Assembly: GCF_964204645.1 (NCBI RefSeq) | Contig: NC_134025.1 | Coordinates: 27,498,001-27,558,000 of the forward strand | Direction of reading: 5' to 3' | DNA: 60,000 bases | Source: Tubulanus polymorphus | Taxonomy: Eukaryota; Nemertea; Palaeonemertea; Tubulaniformes; Tubulanidae | Shown here: one piece after another, positions 1-12,676 of the stretch | Position numbering within the stretch: position 1 is the first letter of the stretch | Layout of the letters: every line of letters begins with the position of its first letter | Position numbers and translations under genes: made by a program | The notes under the pieces: model-generated | What the model was told of the DNA's origin: nothing | What the model saw: the letters and a program-made list of their open reading frames with translations, nothing else | Database searches by the model: none

Positions 1-3000
1 CTATTCCTCGTGGTCCCTGTACGCCGGGGGCACCAGGATAACCGTCTTCTCCGCGGATACCTCTATCTCCTTTCATCCCATCCACACCTGGCACACCGGG
101 AGTACCCTATTCGATATAACATATGTATTATCATAAGCAAGCAGCAGGCTCATGTAATGAAAGTTTCAAATGATGTGCTGTAGACTTACAGGGTCACCAG
201 GTATTCCCTTTAGTCCTGGGATTCCATCGAGTCCAATCGTACCGTTCGTTCCCGGAATTCCATCTGCACCACTATCTCCTTTTTCACCTTTCAGCCCTGG
301 CGGAAGCTTCATAGATTCTAGTTTAACTTCGCTTTCGCCTTCACCTGATCCAGATCCTATTTCTAATCCTAAGCTGGACCAGGGCGATTTCGGACAAGAT
401 GGTCCTGGTGGGCCTGGTAATCCTCGTCCTGGTGGACCAGTGTCTCCCTAATTGAATATCAAAACTATATTTCATAACGATTGACTAAGGTGTTGAATAT
501 TATATTGATTCTGAGCGCTCCTTACCTTTAAACCAGGGACACCCGCGGGTCCTGGTAATCCATCACTTCCAGGAATTCCTGGCATACCAGCTTTTCCTGG
601 ATCACCTCTTGGACCAGCAGGTCCAGTAATGCCATCGAGTCCCTGATAAACAAAGGAGTATGATAAGACATACGACATAAAAGAATCATTTTCTCTATGT
701 TTTTATTCAATTACTAACCACTTCTCCTTTTTCACCCTTTGATCCATGTGCACCTTTTGATCCTTTAACGCCATCAGGCCCCATCCTTCCCATCATACCA
801 GGAAATCCAGGTTCTCCTTTCTGGCCAACCATTGTAAACTCTGCATCACCTGATCCTTCGGTATCCATGATTCGAGACTAGAATATATCGACCAAACATA
901 TAGAATTTCTTACAAAAATAGAATACATATTTAGATATTACCGGAAAGCAAAGTTGAACATACTGCACTCATTGGTGATCCCGGTGGTCCTGGGGGACCA
1001 GGAGGACCGGGATTTCCGCGATCTCCTTTATATCCTTCGGGTCCAATTGGTCCTTCGTCACCTTTCTGCCCAACAGCTCCTTTCATTCCATTCACTCCAG
1101 GTTTCCCCGCCACACCAGGAACCCCCTGTTGAAAAAGATACGTGAAAACTGAATAATGGGAAACAATTTGTCGAAATTTATGGCTTCTACCAAGATTAGC
1201 ATGACATGCTGAAGATGTAAGAATGAATCTGAAAATGTAACTGGTGCTTACCTGTTCACCGGGATCCCCTGCAGGTCCTTGGCTACCAGGATCACCTGGG
1301 AATCCACGCATACCCTGAAATATAGATAATTCATTTAATATGACGAAGCTTTACTTTGAAATCTAAATTATCAGTTTTCAGGATATACATGTATAATGTA
1401 ACAGTTATGTTATTCGTTATCAAAATTCATATCATACCGGTATGCCAGGAATTCCGGGTGGACCCATAAAATCTGTAAGATTCTTGATTAGATCTGACAT
1501 ATCACCTGAATATAAAGATGAAAACGAATAGTTTCTAACGCGTCCTGTAATTAATCATTTCCCTCCAGTACATTTACAAACTATACATAACTGTACATAC
1601 CTGGACGTCCTGGCGGTCCCATTGGTCCCCGTTTTCCGGGAGTTCCAGGAAGACCTATCGGACCAGGTGGACCACGGATTCCAAAGCCAGACCCTTCAAC
1701 TTCGGTGAATCCATCGATGCCAGTCTGACTCATGAAAGATGGACCAGGGGGACCTGGTAACCCTGGAGGCCCTATTGGTCCTATCACAGTTGAACAATTA
1801 CCCTTTTGAAAGAAAATTTCAATGATGCTTAGAACTTAATTATTTCAAATATCTTACACAACAGCAACATTTCCTTTTGTTCAAAATATTCGAAATTACC
1901 TGTAGTCCTGCAGGTCCGGGCAAGCCGGGGGGTCCCATCAATCCTCTATCTCCCTTCTCCCCTTTAGCTCCATAGCCATCACTGATGATATCAGGTGCCT
2001 TACCAGGTAGCCCCGGTGGCCCCTGTATACTCAAACCAGGAGGTCCACTTTCACCCTTTGAATAAAAAGAGTAGACTTACTTTTCAATGGCTCTGATTAC
2101 ATAAATTGAAAACATCAATTTGAAATTTGAGATCTGTATTGAGGAAATGCACTCTACTGCACTCCATCGGCAGGTGCACTGGCAATGTAAAAAGTGTTCT
2201 GCCTGATTTTGCTCTGAAGCAAGGATGATGTTAACCTGATCATTGATCATTAAACTTGCAGTGAGATACAGGTGTAAGTTGCGGGCGGGATGGTGAAAAA
2301 TAGTTTCTGATATATTTTAAGAACAATAACAGAGTTTTCCCAGGTAAAATATTTACCAACATAATACTACTTTATTGACAAATATCTAAGAAATAATAAG
2401 TGGGTATAATGCCACAGAACCTTGAATTCAATCATGATGTTCTTATACTTCTTCCCCAAGTAAAGGTCAATTTGTTTGTCATTTTGAGTAATTTTTCTAT
2501 CGTTTCATTCCGCACTAACTTACCCTTTCACCCTTGTCTCCCTTTTCACCTTTGATACCAGAAATATTGGCTAGTTTTTGAATATCATCTGAAAGAAACA
2601 CAAAATCCCCACTAAATCGATGAGGATGAAAATCAACTTTTGTTCCACATGATGAATTATTACAAAAAATTGGTGCCACGAATACGTGGTTCATATGTGT
2701 TAATTAATGCTAGGTTGTTTTTAAGACTACTGCGTTTACTGGAATTTTAGTTTATGTAAATGGGAGGTTGTTATTTGACACTTATCCTAATATGACATTC
2801 TACGTTTTGTTTCACGTTGTTCATTGATATAATGCATATGGAACAATCTGTCATAGCACATTACAACTTGCTACGATATGTACACCCATCATAGCAATTT
2901 GTTCTATTAATTGATACATTCCTCAAGTATATTTATGTGAGGTTTTTATAGACCATTTATGTGAAAAAAGACAGCAATTTGCATAAGAGTTAATGGATAT

Positions 3001-6000
3001 GTTACGAACATGTTACACTCCGACTATAAGTGTATAGGCTAATCACTCTTTACTTTATCGTAAAAATTATTGATTCCGTATATCGTCTTATCTCGGTTGT
3101 ACAAACTTTTGGGGGTATTATTAAAATCGTAGGATGTGCGCTATTTACAATGCGAAATGAAAGGGAATACTGACGTTTATAGAATACTGATGGTGGGATT
3201 GGCGGCGGCGGTGTCGTCATCGTCAAACCCATTAATTCATTCATACCAATATCAGTATCTTCATCCCGAGTATCACCTGTCAAATTCTGATTAGAAAGAC
3301 GTAGATCATAAGATTTAAGTTTTTAAGCCGCAACATGAAATTAGAGTTTCATACTTACTGCATTTTCGGTAAAATTCTGATTGTCAATAATCTCCGAGGG
3401 TTTTAAATCAATATCAAGTTCTAAATCATCGTCACCCCCTTCCTGATCCCTGTCTCCACTACCTTCCACAACGACCACCGGTTTCTACAATAAGAAACAA
3501 AATCGAAAATAAAACACACAAAACCAGGTTGATTTGAAATCCTTAGAATCTTTATTTGATATACGAATCATTCATATCATTGATTTGGTATATAATCATT
3601 TGTCAAATGATTACTCCGAGGTTAAAGGGAGAAGAATAAATCAGCAAACATAATTCATGCTTTAGCCACCATATTAATTCATGAGTATAAATAGGGGGTG
3701 GTTTGGTCGAGAAATAAAATGATCGATAGAATTTAATTGGTAGGGCGATGTTTGGAATTGATTGAAAATGACAGTTGTATAACATCAGACAGAGAAATCA
3801 TGGGGTTTGTATCGGATTTCCAGCGAAAAGAAGAATGAAATTATCCAGGAGTCCTCGATAGAATCGTCCCAGTTACTCACGCCAAGACCCTCAATTTCTA
3901 TAGGACTAGGGGAGGTTGGGTCAACAATGTCAACTTCAACCCACCCATCCTCTCCCACATCCTCATCTCCATCAACACCGTTCTCTGTGAACGGTGGCTT
4001 TGCTAATTTTTCCTGTTTGAAAAAGAATAACAATGAGAGGGATAAAACTTTCGAAATTTGAGAGCGTTGCAGATTTTAAAAATTTAGATAAATGAGACGA
4101 AACCCCGCGATGTTACAAATTAGGTCACCCTCTCCAAGAGTCACAATAAACATTCAGCAGACCTAACTGACGAAACAATTATATAAAAAGACAGACAAAA
4201 CATAAGCAATACTCAGACTCCAGATGTACAGTAGCCAGAGGAGACTTTTTCATCTCAGACAACTATTAGGTTTAAACACACCATCGTATAATACAAGTGA
4301 AGAACTATGTAAATACATATAGTGACACTCTAAGTAAACTAATCACACATGAAATTAACTAACACTTCAGAAGTCCTGATGATATTTTTCATATTACCAC
4401 CGAATTAAGTAAACATTATGTTAGATATGAAGCCTGTATATTCGGTTTACTTTTCTTGAAATTGTGTATATAACGCTGAAAAAATGTCCTTTTGATATGG
4501 TTACTGAGTTGGGTTTCCGGTGTATTTTGCGCAGCATTTAGCAACAGACAGTGCCAACATAAAAGCTAAAGCAAATCTGTATGATTATAGTGAGGAGATG
4601 AATAACTTTTTCAAACCTGAAAAAATTATAGAACAAATGAAATACGACTATACACTACTGACCTTCTTTTTTTCGTCTATTTGACATTGTCTTTTGGCAG
4701 CCGTATGATCGGAGTATAGTTTTAGTTGTTGAAAAGCCCCCTGTAAAAGTAATAGTACGTATTAAATTATAAATCCCATGCAGATCTATTTATTACATTG
4801 TCGGTTTCATTTTTGCGCACTTAACGGATCCATTCTACTACGCAGCGTATGCGAATTTTTCCCACCTTATATAAAACACGTAAACCGGAAAATTTATAGG
4901 ATGCGGCTGTAGTTAACATTTCCTTAGTGTAAAGAGGTTTTCCACCGCAAAAATGTTCAAGTTGCAGGTTTTCTTTACTACGAACGAACTCTCACACGTT
5001 TACCATCAGTTTTTATATTCTTAAAAACTCTATGAATAACAGTAGGCAGGTCCTGAATGAACGATGTTCATTGAACTTCGTTTTCAAAAGTATTTTCCCA
5101 GTAGATTAGGTTAAAAGTGCCAACGACTGTATACAAACCTGATACTCAAAATTTAGAAGAAAAAATGGATAGAACAAAAGTAGGCACTTATGCTTTTCAT
5201 AAATATAGATGAACCGCAGAGAAAACTTGTTATCATGATTTTATCATCTTCACTTAGTTCGTGGTTAATATCTGAAGGTTAGGCCAAGAATGTCTGGTAT
5301 GGCTGATAGAATTAAGTAGAAATAATTGCCATGAGTATAACAAGTCGTAGTGTCAATGTAATGTAGTAACAGTTGATTTTCAATCAGGTAGTCGGCAATA
5401 TATCAATATAGTCGTATTGATAATGATGGTATTTATCTCAGTAAATTACCACAGAACCGGATTAAGCCAATATTTGTGTACGTCGGAACAGTGTACTTGT
5501 CTACGGTTTATCAGACACATTCTCTGGAAAGTAATTCACATCGCCAGATTTTGAACGGAACTGTGAGCTGTTGCTAACTATATAAAAACTTCGACAGTAC
5601 TTACATTGTACGTACTTATTTCTGTGAACAAAAAACCACTACAACCACTTGAAAAACGCATTAAAAGTTCGGTCAAATAGCTAATATATCATATTTGAGG
5701 TGAAAAGGTTACTTGGTCAAGAGGTAAATCAAACTAATCAATGTTAATTGAACGTATTAAAAGCCCTATAGTAATGCACTGTAAGATGATATAGTTATTA
5801 CATAGATTACAAATGAAAGTTCTATTTGCTTTTGTGGAATTACAATCACTAAAGTATTCATGAAATCGATATTTTGTGAAACGAAACCTGAAATCCAGAG
5901 GCGGATCTAGGGTCTGATTCAACCAAAATATAGGGCATATCATACAAATAAAAGGGAACCCAAAAAGAAAGCTCATCGGAAAACATTAACTCACTTTTGG

Positions 6001-9000
6001 AAATACAGAGAAACAAAGTTATGAATTTAGGACTTTTTATGTATCAATTTATGTTTTTCCCGTTAAATTCAGGGCAACTTGACATTCATAGGAGATGCGT
6101 ACCCCTGCGCCCTGCACGTGTATCCACCCCTGAAATCTAAGATCACTTAAAGCTTAATTTAAATACTCACCAGAAATCTCCCTTTAATCCCCTTTCCACT
6201 TTGTCCAAGGAATAATGTTGAATCGGGAAATGTGAGTGGAATAGGGGTCCGAGTCACGGTTTCTTGTGCATATAGTTCGCAATTTAAATACAACGTAATC
6301 ACATCACCAAAACAACTAATCGCAAAACGGTTCCATCTGTCCACTAAATTTGGAACTCGAAAACGCGCTAACGGTTTTTGTTCTTCTCCCGAATAATGTA
6401 AATTAATCGCGTGTAGTCCATTGCCGCCTTCGTTGATACTGATCCCGAATTTTAAGTTTCCTAAAGGATCCACTATCGAGAATAGGAAACCGCCTTGATG
6501 TTCATCGAGATTTACCGTCATTAAAATCGCGAAATCGGTAAATAATGTGAAGTTATTCGAGATTATTGCTGCTGAATGTTGAATTCTGGTATTTTGAGTA
6601 AATTTGAACGCGGGCAATCCTTCTTTGCCCTTCACGTATTGTATTGTCTGGTCGGGAATACCGATGACCCGCAGAAGATCAATCTCTTTTTCTGAAATGA
6701 TAAATTGCACGTTCGTTTTTCAAAGCAGTTTTTCAAAGCAGGTTTTGATGTAGAACAGGAGTTTACATGTAGAACTGTTTGCATGTTTTTTTACATCCCA
6801 AAGAAAACGAATTTCAACCTGTTTGCAATGTGTATATATAACAACTATGAATTAAAATAATTACTCCGATAAGTGAAACATATTGCTGAATTAGATAATT
6901 TAGTAATTAGTGGTTTCCACATTATCGACGACCTTAATTGACGGATTACCTACATTCGGTATTCCGCATTATGGATTTGTGTGTGAAAAGAAAGACAGTA
7001 TATCGAGCTGCTGGGTGGGCGGGTATCTTTTAGCCAAGATGTTGCTTTTTAAGAATACACGTGCAACAGATTTACACGTCTGTAGCTATAACTTTTATCA
7101 CGTCTGTTTCCAGACAAGTTAATTTCCACACACGTTTAGCCATTGCTGCCCGACAACAATTCTCGTATGTTTTATCTTAACTCGTGTAGTATCGAATATT
7201 ATATTATATCATATTCATATATTCTAAGTTCAGATATGTTATATGATATAATGCCACTGTATCAAGTGCCACAATGTACAAACATTTCCTCAAATGGTGA
7301 GAAACTGGTCAGGGCTCTTGACCCGAGGAAAGTCCACATAACGATCATTGAGATAAAATAAATATTTCACCCTGAACATGTTCCTCAACAGCTACTTGTC
7401 TTTGAATGAATTCAGAAAGTGCCTTTATTTACTTTTTAATCCGATTCAGCAGGTTTTTTGGTTCACACGCAGGCGTGGTAGGAAATAAGTGTGGTTTTTG
7501 TGGTTTCTGTGGACGAAGTAGTAGAGATTTCGGAAATACATTGATGTGATCCCAATGTGATTCATGGAAAGAATAAACCGTGAATCTTTTTCAACCAAAA
7601 TGCAAAAACCCAGAACTTCCATAATGTGTAACGATGAACTCGTAACAAGGATCAAGCAGAGTTTAGGATCAAACTGTTGACGTAGTCCTTCTACATCATC
7701 GATATTATAAATATTGATAAATACTGAATGTTACAGAAGAAGCTAAACCAGATTTGTTGATTTTCACTCAAGGAATACATATACTTTAGCTTTAGGCGCA
7801 GTAAATGCGGGCAATTTAATAAACGATGTAAGAAGAGCTTCGGAAATCAGTCTTTATTGGCAACTGAGAAATAAGTACCGAGAATCGTGTTTACGGTGAA
7901 AGCTATATTCGAAATTTACTCGAATGTGGAGAAGTTTATCGTGATTGTAACCCCACTCAAAACATACATGGCGGCTGCTTTCCAGCAGGTTCCTTTCACA
8001 CGACTGAAGCTAAGAATAAAAATCAGAGCTATACTGTTCGTAGAGACCTAGCGTATCGATGTTATGACTCTTTTTTATCAATCTGAATGCTCAAAATTCA
8101 ATTAACCGTATAACATTCTCTAATAGGGCTAATCTTATGAAAAATGCCTCGATTCATTAATATACACCGTTCATAAAAAGTTGCTTACACCAGAAAAGTT
8201 CCAGATGTTCGCACCGTAAAATATTTCCAGATGAAACTATAACGGAGATTCGTGCCTCATTTACAATCAAAGGGGTTACTGTATAAACTCCCTAAGTCAA
8301 TCTATTCTCTGAGGAGTTGTTGGGCCGAAATTGGTGATTTTATCAAAATACTTGATATGTATTGCGTTTTAGCAGTTATTCATTTTGAAGAAGCTGAGAA
8401 ATAGACACACCTGACCCGCAATCTGGATGCAATGGATGCATGATACGAGTATAAGGCATCTCCATTCCGTTAAAATCTACACACCAACACTGTTCGTGAT
8501 TGCACTGCATTGGTTCAAAAGCACCATTTTTGGTACATGTTATCACAAATGAACTGATGATGTCACGGTTTACTACTTGTTGCCTCAACGCTTGACAGCG
8601 AGTCAGCTTCCCAAAGTTGATGGGAGAAACCGTGGCTGTAAGAAGAAACGGCTCCTTTAATATATAAGGGTTATGTTTTGAAGTAAAAAGTAAAACCAAT
8701 GTTGAGATTATGTGACAGGTTTTGTAAAAGATAACACTTAAGGTTTTATCGACCTATCTAGGGAATTCGTCATTTTGTCTGTAAGCTTAATTCTAAAGGT
8801 GTGAATGATATATCACAACGATCTTATCTGGACTTTTATCACATATCAATCGATACTTATGAATGGTCATTTGAACTTAATCAAGGAGGATTTGCTCAAT
8901 TCCATGATATTCTTTACACGTGTATATACCCCGAAACAGATTTTCAAGTTTGATGTATCAGGTGAAATGACTAGACTACAACATTCTAGACTGATGGGGG

Positions 9001-10675
9001 TTACGTCTGTGTCATTTAACCAGATCATGAAGCATTTAATGATTTAAGACTTAGTTCCGATGCACCGGATTTTTCCATCCACCAAGCCCTGGTGGCACAA
9101 AAACAATAAGACCTTAAAACATCCTGAAAATAATATGTAACTGCCATTATGAGGCAAGTAAGTGATAGAGAAACATCTATTTCCTTCTGTTTGAAGTGTT
9201 CGCTTCAATCAGTTAAAACTAGATATGATTCTTTTGGCAGAAGGCCCTCTAAACTATTTCCGTTTTGTTCACTTTTAGCAGAGTTTCAGAGGCAAATTTC
9301 CGCTTAGTTTTGTGATAAGATACCGCCGTACAGTGTAGCGTTTGGCAAAATACGCTCGGCATAAAAGAGTTCGATTCATCATCGCCAGTGAATGTAACAC
9401 CATTCAAATCAATTCCAGCGGCAAGATATATCTTATTTTCTATTTTTCTCTCAGGTCTAGCCTTCGTCTGGGAAATTCTTTCAGTCAATGAAGATGATTG
9501 GACGTCATGTCAGACACATACAACGGCTTTCTCTCTTTATAAAAATACATTTAAACAGAATACGAATGATAAACATTATATCCATCAATAGTTCGAATGA
9601 TGATGGGCAGAATAACTTGTTTGCATGTTACAAGGCGACCAGCAAAATAAGATTAGAACGCAACGATTGGAAGTCGCACCGGTTTATGATGGATCATGAC
9701 AGGAAATAATAGCCACGGTCAAACCATGGACTATAATGATAGTCCATATTCAAACAAAGAGTCGGGTCTATTTCTAACAGGCTTTCGAGAGAAGTTTGGA
9801 TTGAGTTTGATTATAAACGAAATAAAGAAAACTTTACAAAGATTAGACGCATACAATAGATATCCCGGCTTCTTGGCTAATAGAAGGCAAACACCAATAA
9901 AGTACACATCAATTGCTATAGTCCTCATTATTAAGGGTACATTTGCCATTAGCGGCCAGAATAACACGAATTCTTTATTTGATGGTCAGTGGTAAATCAT
10001 TTTTAGGTGCGCGGCAAAATGCTAGTGTATTTAGAGGTCATTCATTGCTATGTTCGATCAGGGAAGTGTGATCACACTTCCCTGGTTCGATGTAGTTTGA
10101 AACATTTTGTGTATTTCAAACTATTCAAATTTCGACCTAATATTAAACCTAGATCTTTATGATATCAATTAGACGAATCCGGTCATTGGAAATAGAACAG
10201 TGACCATTACTATACATAACATATTACGTTTAAGATTAGAGTCACTCAATGGATCAACAATAATCTTTATCGATATTTTCTTCGTAGAAATCTAATCTTC
10301 ACTTAATAAACAGATAAAACCAACCTCAAATACGAAACACTTTTCGGAAGATAACACAGCCAATACTCAAGACTTTCATTAATTAACCTCATTCCATAAA
10401 TAATACATATATACTGCATTTTTACAAAGCACTTATTTAAGAAAAATACATCTATAGCCTAGTACGAGAGATTATTTTACTAAATCTAGATGGATGAAAA
10501 TAATATGATCCATCTGCAATTTTGATGGTTAGAAATACCGGAACTTATTTCGATGATTCTCATTTTATCTTCTATGATATTTAATAAGTGACTAACCTGC
10601 TAAACATCGAATATTTAATCCGAACATTAGACAGCAAATGACCGCCGTCAGTGAAATCCATTCTGAGTTCTTCAT
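1..10675 (-). CDS. COL18A1: Type XV/XVIII-like (multiplexin) collagen alpha chain with N-terminal thyroglobulin type-1 domain; C-terminal part outside window
   Basis: Basement-membrane collagen. Coding exons (high to low): 10675-10597, 8635-8411, 6691-6171, 4740-4663, 4012-3881, 3484-3359, 3286-3175, 2588-2524, 2055-1900, 1802-1601, 1505-1438, 1314-1252, 1125-964, 877-719, 642-526, 447-190, 106-<1; every junction keeps frame. Domains: signal peptide (1-26), thyroglobulin type-1 (about 28-101), laminin-G/TSPN domain (102-300), acidic linker (301-430) with EGSGD motifs, then Gly-X-Y blocks interrupted by non-collagenous stretches from about 440. The interruption containing EVEGSGFG closely resembles that of vertebrate collagen XVIII, which fixes the family. 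The endostatin end lies left of base 1. The start is the first ATG before a clear hydrophobic leader. The thyroglobulin domain is odd for a multiplexin as far as I know. Family call is firm; XV versus XVIII cannot be separated. Confidence 0.93.
5896..6132. mobile_element. Short non-autonomous element with CAG...CTG inverted termini, hAT-like MITE candidate
   Basis: Lies in collagen intron 3. The left end begins CAGAGGCGGAT and the right end, reversed, reads CAGGGGTGGAT. AAATC follows the element and precedes it; an 8-base reading (CTGAAATC) is also shared if the right boundary is moved. There is no coding capacity in 237 bp. A related tip (CAGGAGCGGATCCAG) occurs near 22961 without an obvious partner. 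Confidence 0.45.
8411..8635 (-). other. Symmetric (phase 1-1) exon coding a complete thyroglobulin type-1 domain in the collagen gene
   Basis: The 225-nt exon encodes all six cysteines of a thyroglobulin type-1 module, with the diagnostic QC and CWCV motifs and a degenerate GTR box (MPYTR). Both flanking introns are phase 1, so the exon can be included or skipped without a frameshift. Joined to the signal-peptide exon it reads through in frame, and it reads on in frame into the TSPN exon. Such modules often bind or inhibit proteases; that role here is inferred. Confidence 0.88.
10059..10084. repeat. Perfect 26-bp palindrome flanked by direct GTTCGAT repeats
   Basis: The half-site CAGGGAAGTGTGA is followed immediately by its exact reverse complement. 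GTTCGAT stands directly on both sides (10052-10058 and 10085-10091). It sits in collagen intron 1. It could be a hairpin footprint, a tiny insertion with a 7-bp target duplication, or a dimeric protein site. Confidence 0.7.
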
Positions 10676-10780
10676 TGTAAAATGCACTGAAAATCATTCA
10701 AAATAACCACGCTTAAAAAACAATTGATTGGCATTATTTGTTGTTAATTTCTTGAAACTAAATTTTACCATTTGTGCATT

Positions 10781-10905
10781 CGAGCGCTCCAGACTTCAGA
10801 TCTTCATTCAGCTCAAACACGCCGCGCGCACCCGCTCTCGTCGACTAGCTAGTCGGAACTAAATAACACTCGAACGCGCGCAACACACGGAGACATCTCA
10901 CGGAC
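10781..10905 (-). promoter_or_regulatory. CpG-rich candidate promoter / 5' leader of the collagen gene
   Basis: A locally GC- and CpG-rich stretch in an AT-rich neighbourhood, 105-230 bp upstream of the collagen ATG. It contains the 14-bp palindrome CGACTAGCTAGTCG at 10842-10855 and several GCGCGC runs. The promoter role is inferred from position and composition only. Confidence 0.35.
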
Positions 10906-11152
10906 CTTTTAATTATCAGAGATTATCAAAGTTATAAAATGGGAAAACTAAAAGGTTTATGTTCTTTAAGGGATTAGTTAGTTATTCCACGCTGCCCCAA
11001 ATAGGATGAAAAAGCTGTTTGAATTTAGTGTTATTCACATTCAATCTAAACCTTTAATCAATGGGCTCCAACTTTTTCAAATTGGTCCATCCGAGAAACA
11101 GAATTACTAACAGCATAATGAATGTAGGACTAAATCCATAATAAAAAAGAAG

Positions 11153-11224
11153 TTCCCACACCGGGAATCGAACCCGGGCCGCCTGGGTGAAAGCCAGGAA
11201 TCCTAACCACTAGACCATATGGGA
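11153..11224 (-). tRNA. tRNA-Glu (anticodon UUC)
   Basis: A 72-nt cloverleaf on the minus strand. The acceptor stem TCCCATA pairs with TGTGGGA (one G-T pair). The anticodon arm is CCTGG-CTTTCAC-CCAGG with anticodon TTC, and the T arm has the canonical GGTTCGATTCC B box. No intron is present. The CCA end is not encoded, as expected for a eukaryotic nuclear gene. It stands alone between the collagen promoter and MRPS12. Confidence 0.97.
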
Positions 11225-11883
11225 AGTTAGAATATCAAGTTGGTATTATAAGATTTAAACATGCTTACAAGAATTATCTGTCGTAATATACCGGTTGCCG
11301 TAAACAGGTCGAACCAGGAAGTTAGGTTTTCAATTCGACATTTCGTGTATTTTCCATTTAAAAGAGCGTTTTCTAGCCTTTAAAACTCCAACTAGCTCAC
11401 CAGAAGGAAAACTTTTATAGTTCCGGTACGTTACATTTTCTGAGGGTGCTATACATTTGATGTTTAGTCTGTACATCATCCAGGAGTGCCATCCCACCGG
11501 TCCCTGTGCCCTTCCTCGATTCTGATCATCATTGAGACGACATCTACTCCTGATTAGGACACGAACCATCATCATTCTCCATCCATCATTTTGGCCCATA
11601 TCTATTTTTTACCACCAACATCGCATAAGAAAGTGTTTTAATGGATTGATTGGTTTAGTTTCATGATAGGATATTTCACAAAAAGCCCATCCCGATGTTA
11701 CTATAAAAGCTTACCACTGTCACACTGTCACTGAAACTAAACTACAAACGTCAACAGGTTTACTGACTGAACCCCACCAGCGAGGAGAGGCGAGCGGCCG
11801 CCATTATTCTAGACTTTCAGTACTACTTTTATGCTTAACTGTTAGATGTAATTGTTTGATATTTTTTTACTATTTTAAGAGTC
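11225..11883. other. Intergenic spacer with MRPS12 5' flank
   Basis: Apart from the doubtful minus-strand frame above, this stretch shows only a short GC-rich patch (about 11775-11805, GCGAGCGGCCGCC) directly upstream of MRPS12 that may be its promoter or leader. No RNA gene or repeat was recognised. Confidence 0.4.
11330..11599 (-). CDS. Possible small basic ORF or gene remnant, unrecognised
   Basis: An 89-codon frame begins with ATG about 14 nt after a TAG that could be a splice acceptor. It encodes a basic protein whose C-terminal part (LVGVLKARKR) faintly recalls the costars-domain sequence LVGTLKAAKRRK of ABRACL. The rest does not support that family. It lies between the tRNA and MRPS12 on the opposite strand. 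It may be a chance frame, a decayed copy or a lineage-specific gene. Confidence 0.18.
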   Translation of the reverse strand: MGQNDGWRMMMVRVLIRSRCRLNDDQNRGRAQGPVGWHSWMMYRLNIKCIAPSENVTYRNYKSFPSGELVGVLKARKRSFKWKIHEMSN

Positions 11884-12439
11884 ATGAATCAGATTGGATG
11901 TCTCATTCGCCAGGTTTCTCAGCTTGCCATCCAGTCAACCCTGAAATGCCAATCCATTGTTCATCCTCAAACTACAGGTAATTTGTTTTGTTAAACTTCA
12001 CAAATATGCATATTGCTCCATTGACTACTAAGATTAATACTTTTTTTTTCTAGGGATACTTTCAAGGCTGGGCTCTTCACCATTGGTACAGTCTCAGGCT
12101 TCGTGTCATTTTCTTGAATACTTGCACAAACGAGGACCACCAATCCCGAAGAAAAAGAAGCAGCATCCCTTGGAGGGAAATCCATTTAAAAAAGGAGTAA
12201 TACTTAAAACTCTCATCAAAAAACCTAAAAAACCAAATTCAGCAAATCGTAAATGTGTTAGAGTTCGATTAACAACTGGAAAGGAAGTTATAGCGTATGT
12301 TCCCGGAGAAGGACATAATTTACAAGAACATAATATAGTTTTAGTGAGAGGAGGCAGAACTAAAGATTTACCAGGCGTTAAACTGAAAGTAGTTCGTGGG
12401 AAATATGATTGTGCTCATGTGCAGAAAAAGAAACTATGA
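11884..12439 (+). CDS. MRPS12: Mitochondrial small ribosomal subunit protein uS12m
   Basis: A component of the mitochondrial 28S ribosomal subunit decoding centre. Two exons, 11884-11977 and 12054-12439 (phase 1 intron of 76 bp), give 159 residues against about 138 in human; the excess is at the N-terminus. The first 45 or so residues are probably the mitochondrial targeting sequence. The uS12 core is unmistakable: KKPNSANRK, then [38 protein letters not shown] and RGKYD. The conserved Asp of the DLPGV loop is present. An AATAAA follows at 12461-12466. The next gene starts only 237 bp downstream on the same strand. Confidence 0.97.
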
Positions 12440-12460
12440 GGATGCTTTGTTTTTTGTAGA

Positions 12461-12466
12461 AATAAA
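12461..12466 (+). terminator. Polyadenylation signal of MRPS12
   Basis: AATAAA 21 bp after the stop codon, in a spacer of only 237 bp before the next start codon. Confidence 0.75.
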
Positions 12467-12676
12467 CATATTCTAATTGAAAATTACGTCGCTTTTCTTA
12501 TTTCAAAAGTTATTTTTTCTCAGAAGTAGGCTAAATATAGCAAATAAAAACCAGTTTTCTTTGGAGGCTGTTGACGTTAGTGCATAGAACGCACATTAGG
12601 CGGCGTTTGTGTTGTATAGTAACGGTGTCAACCTATTCTCTTCGGACATACGTTCTAGATCAGTCGGTTGTCGACC

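Noticed and set aside
942-1125. Longer version of the collagen exon ending at 942
   Set aside because: A GT donor exists there but leaves the next exon out of frame; the donor at 963-962 (GCA|GTATGT) keeps the frame and has the better consensus.
954-1145. Plus-strand frames within the collagen exons
   Set aside because: Mirror images of Gly-X-Y coding sequence on the opposite strand.
8805-9995. Several open frames on both strands in collagen intron 1
   Set aside because: Short and mutually overlapping, with no motif or splice structure; treated as chance frames in intron sequence.
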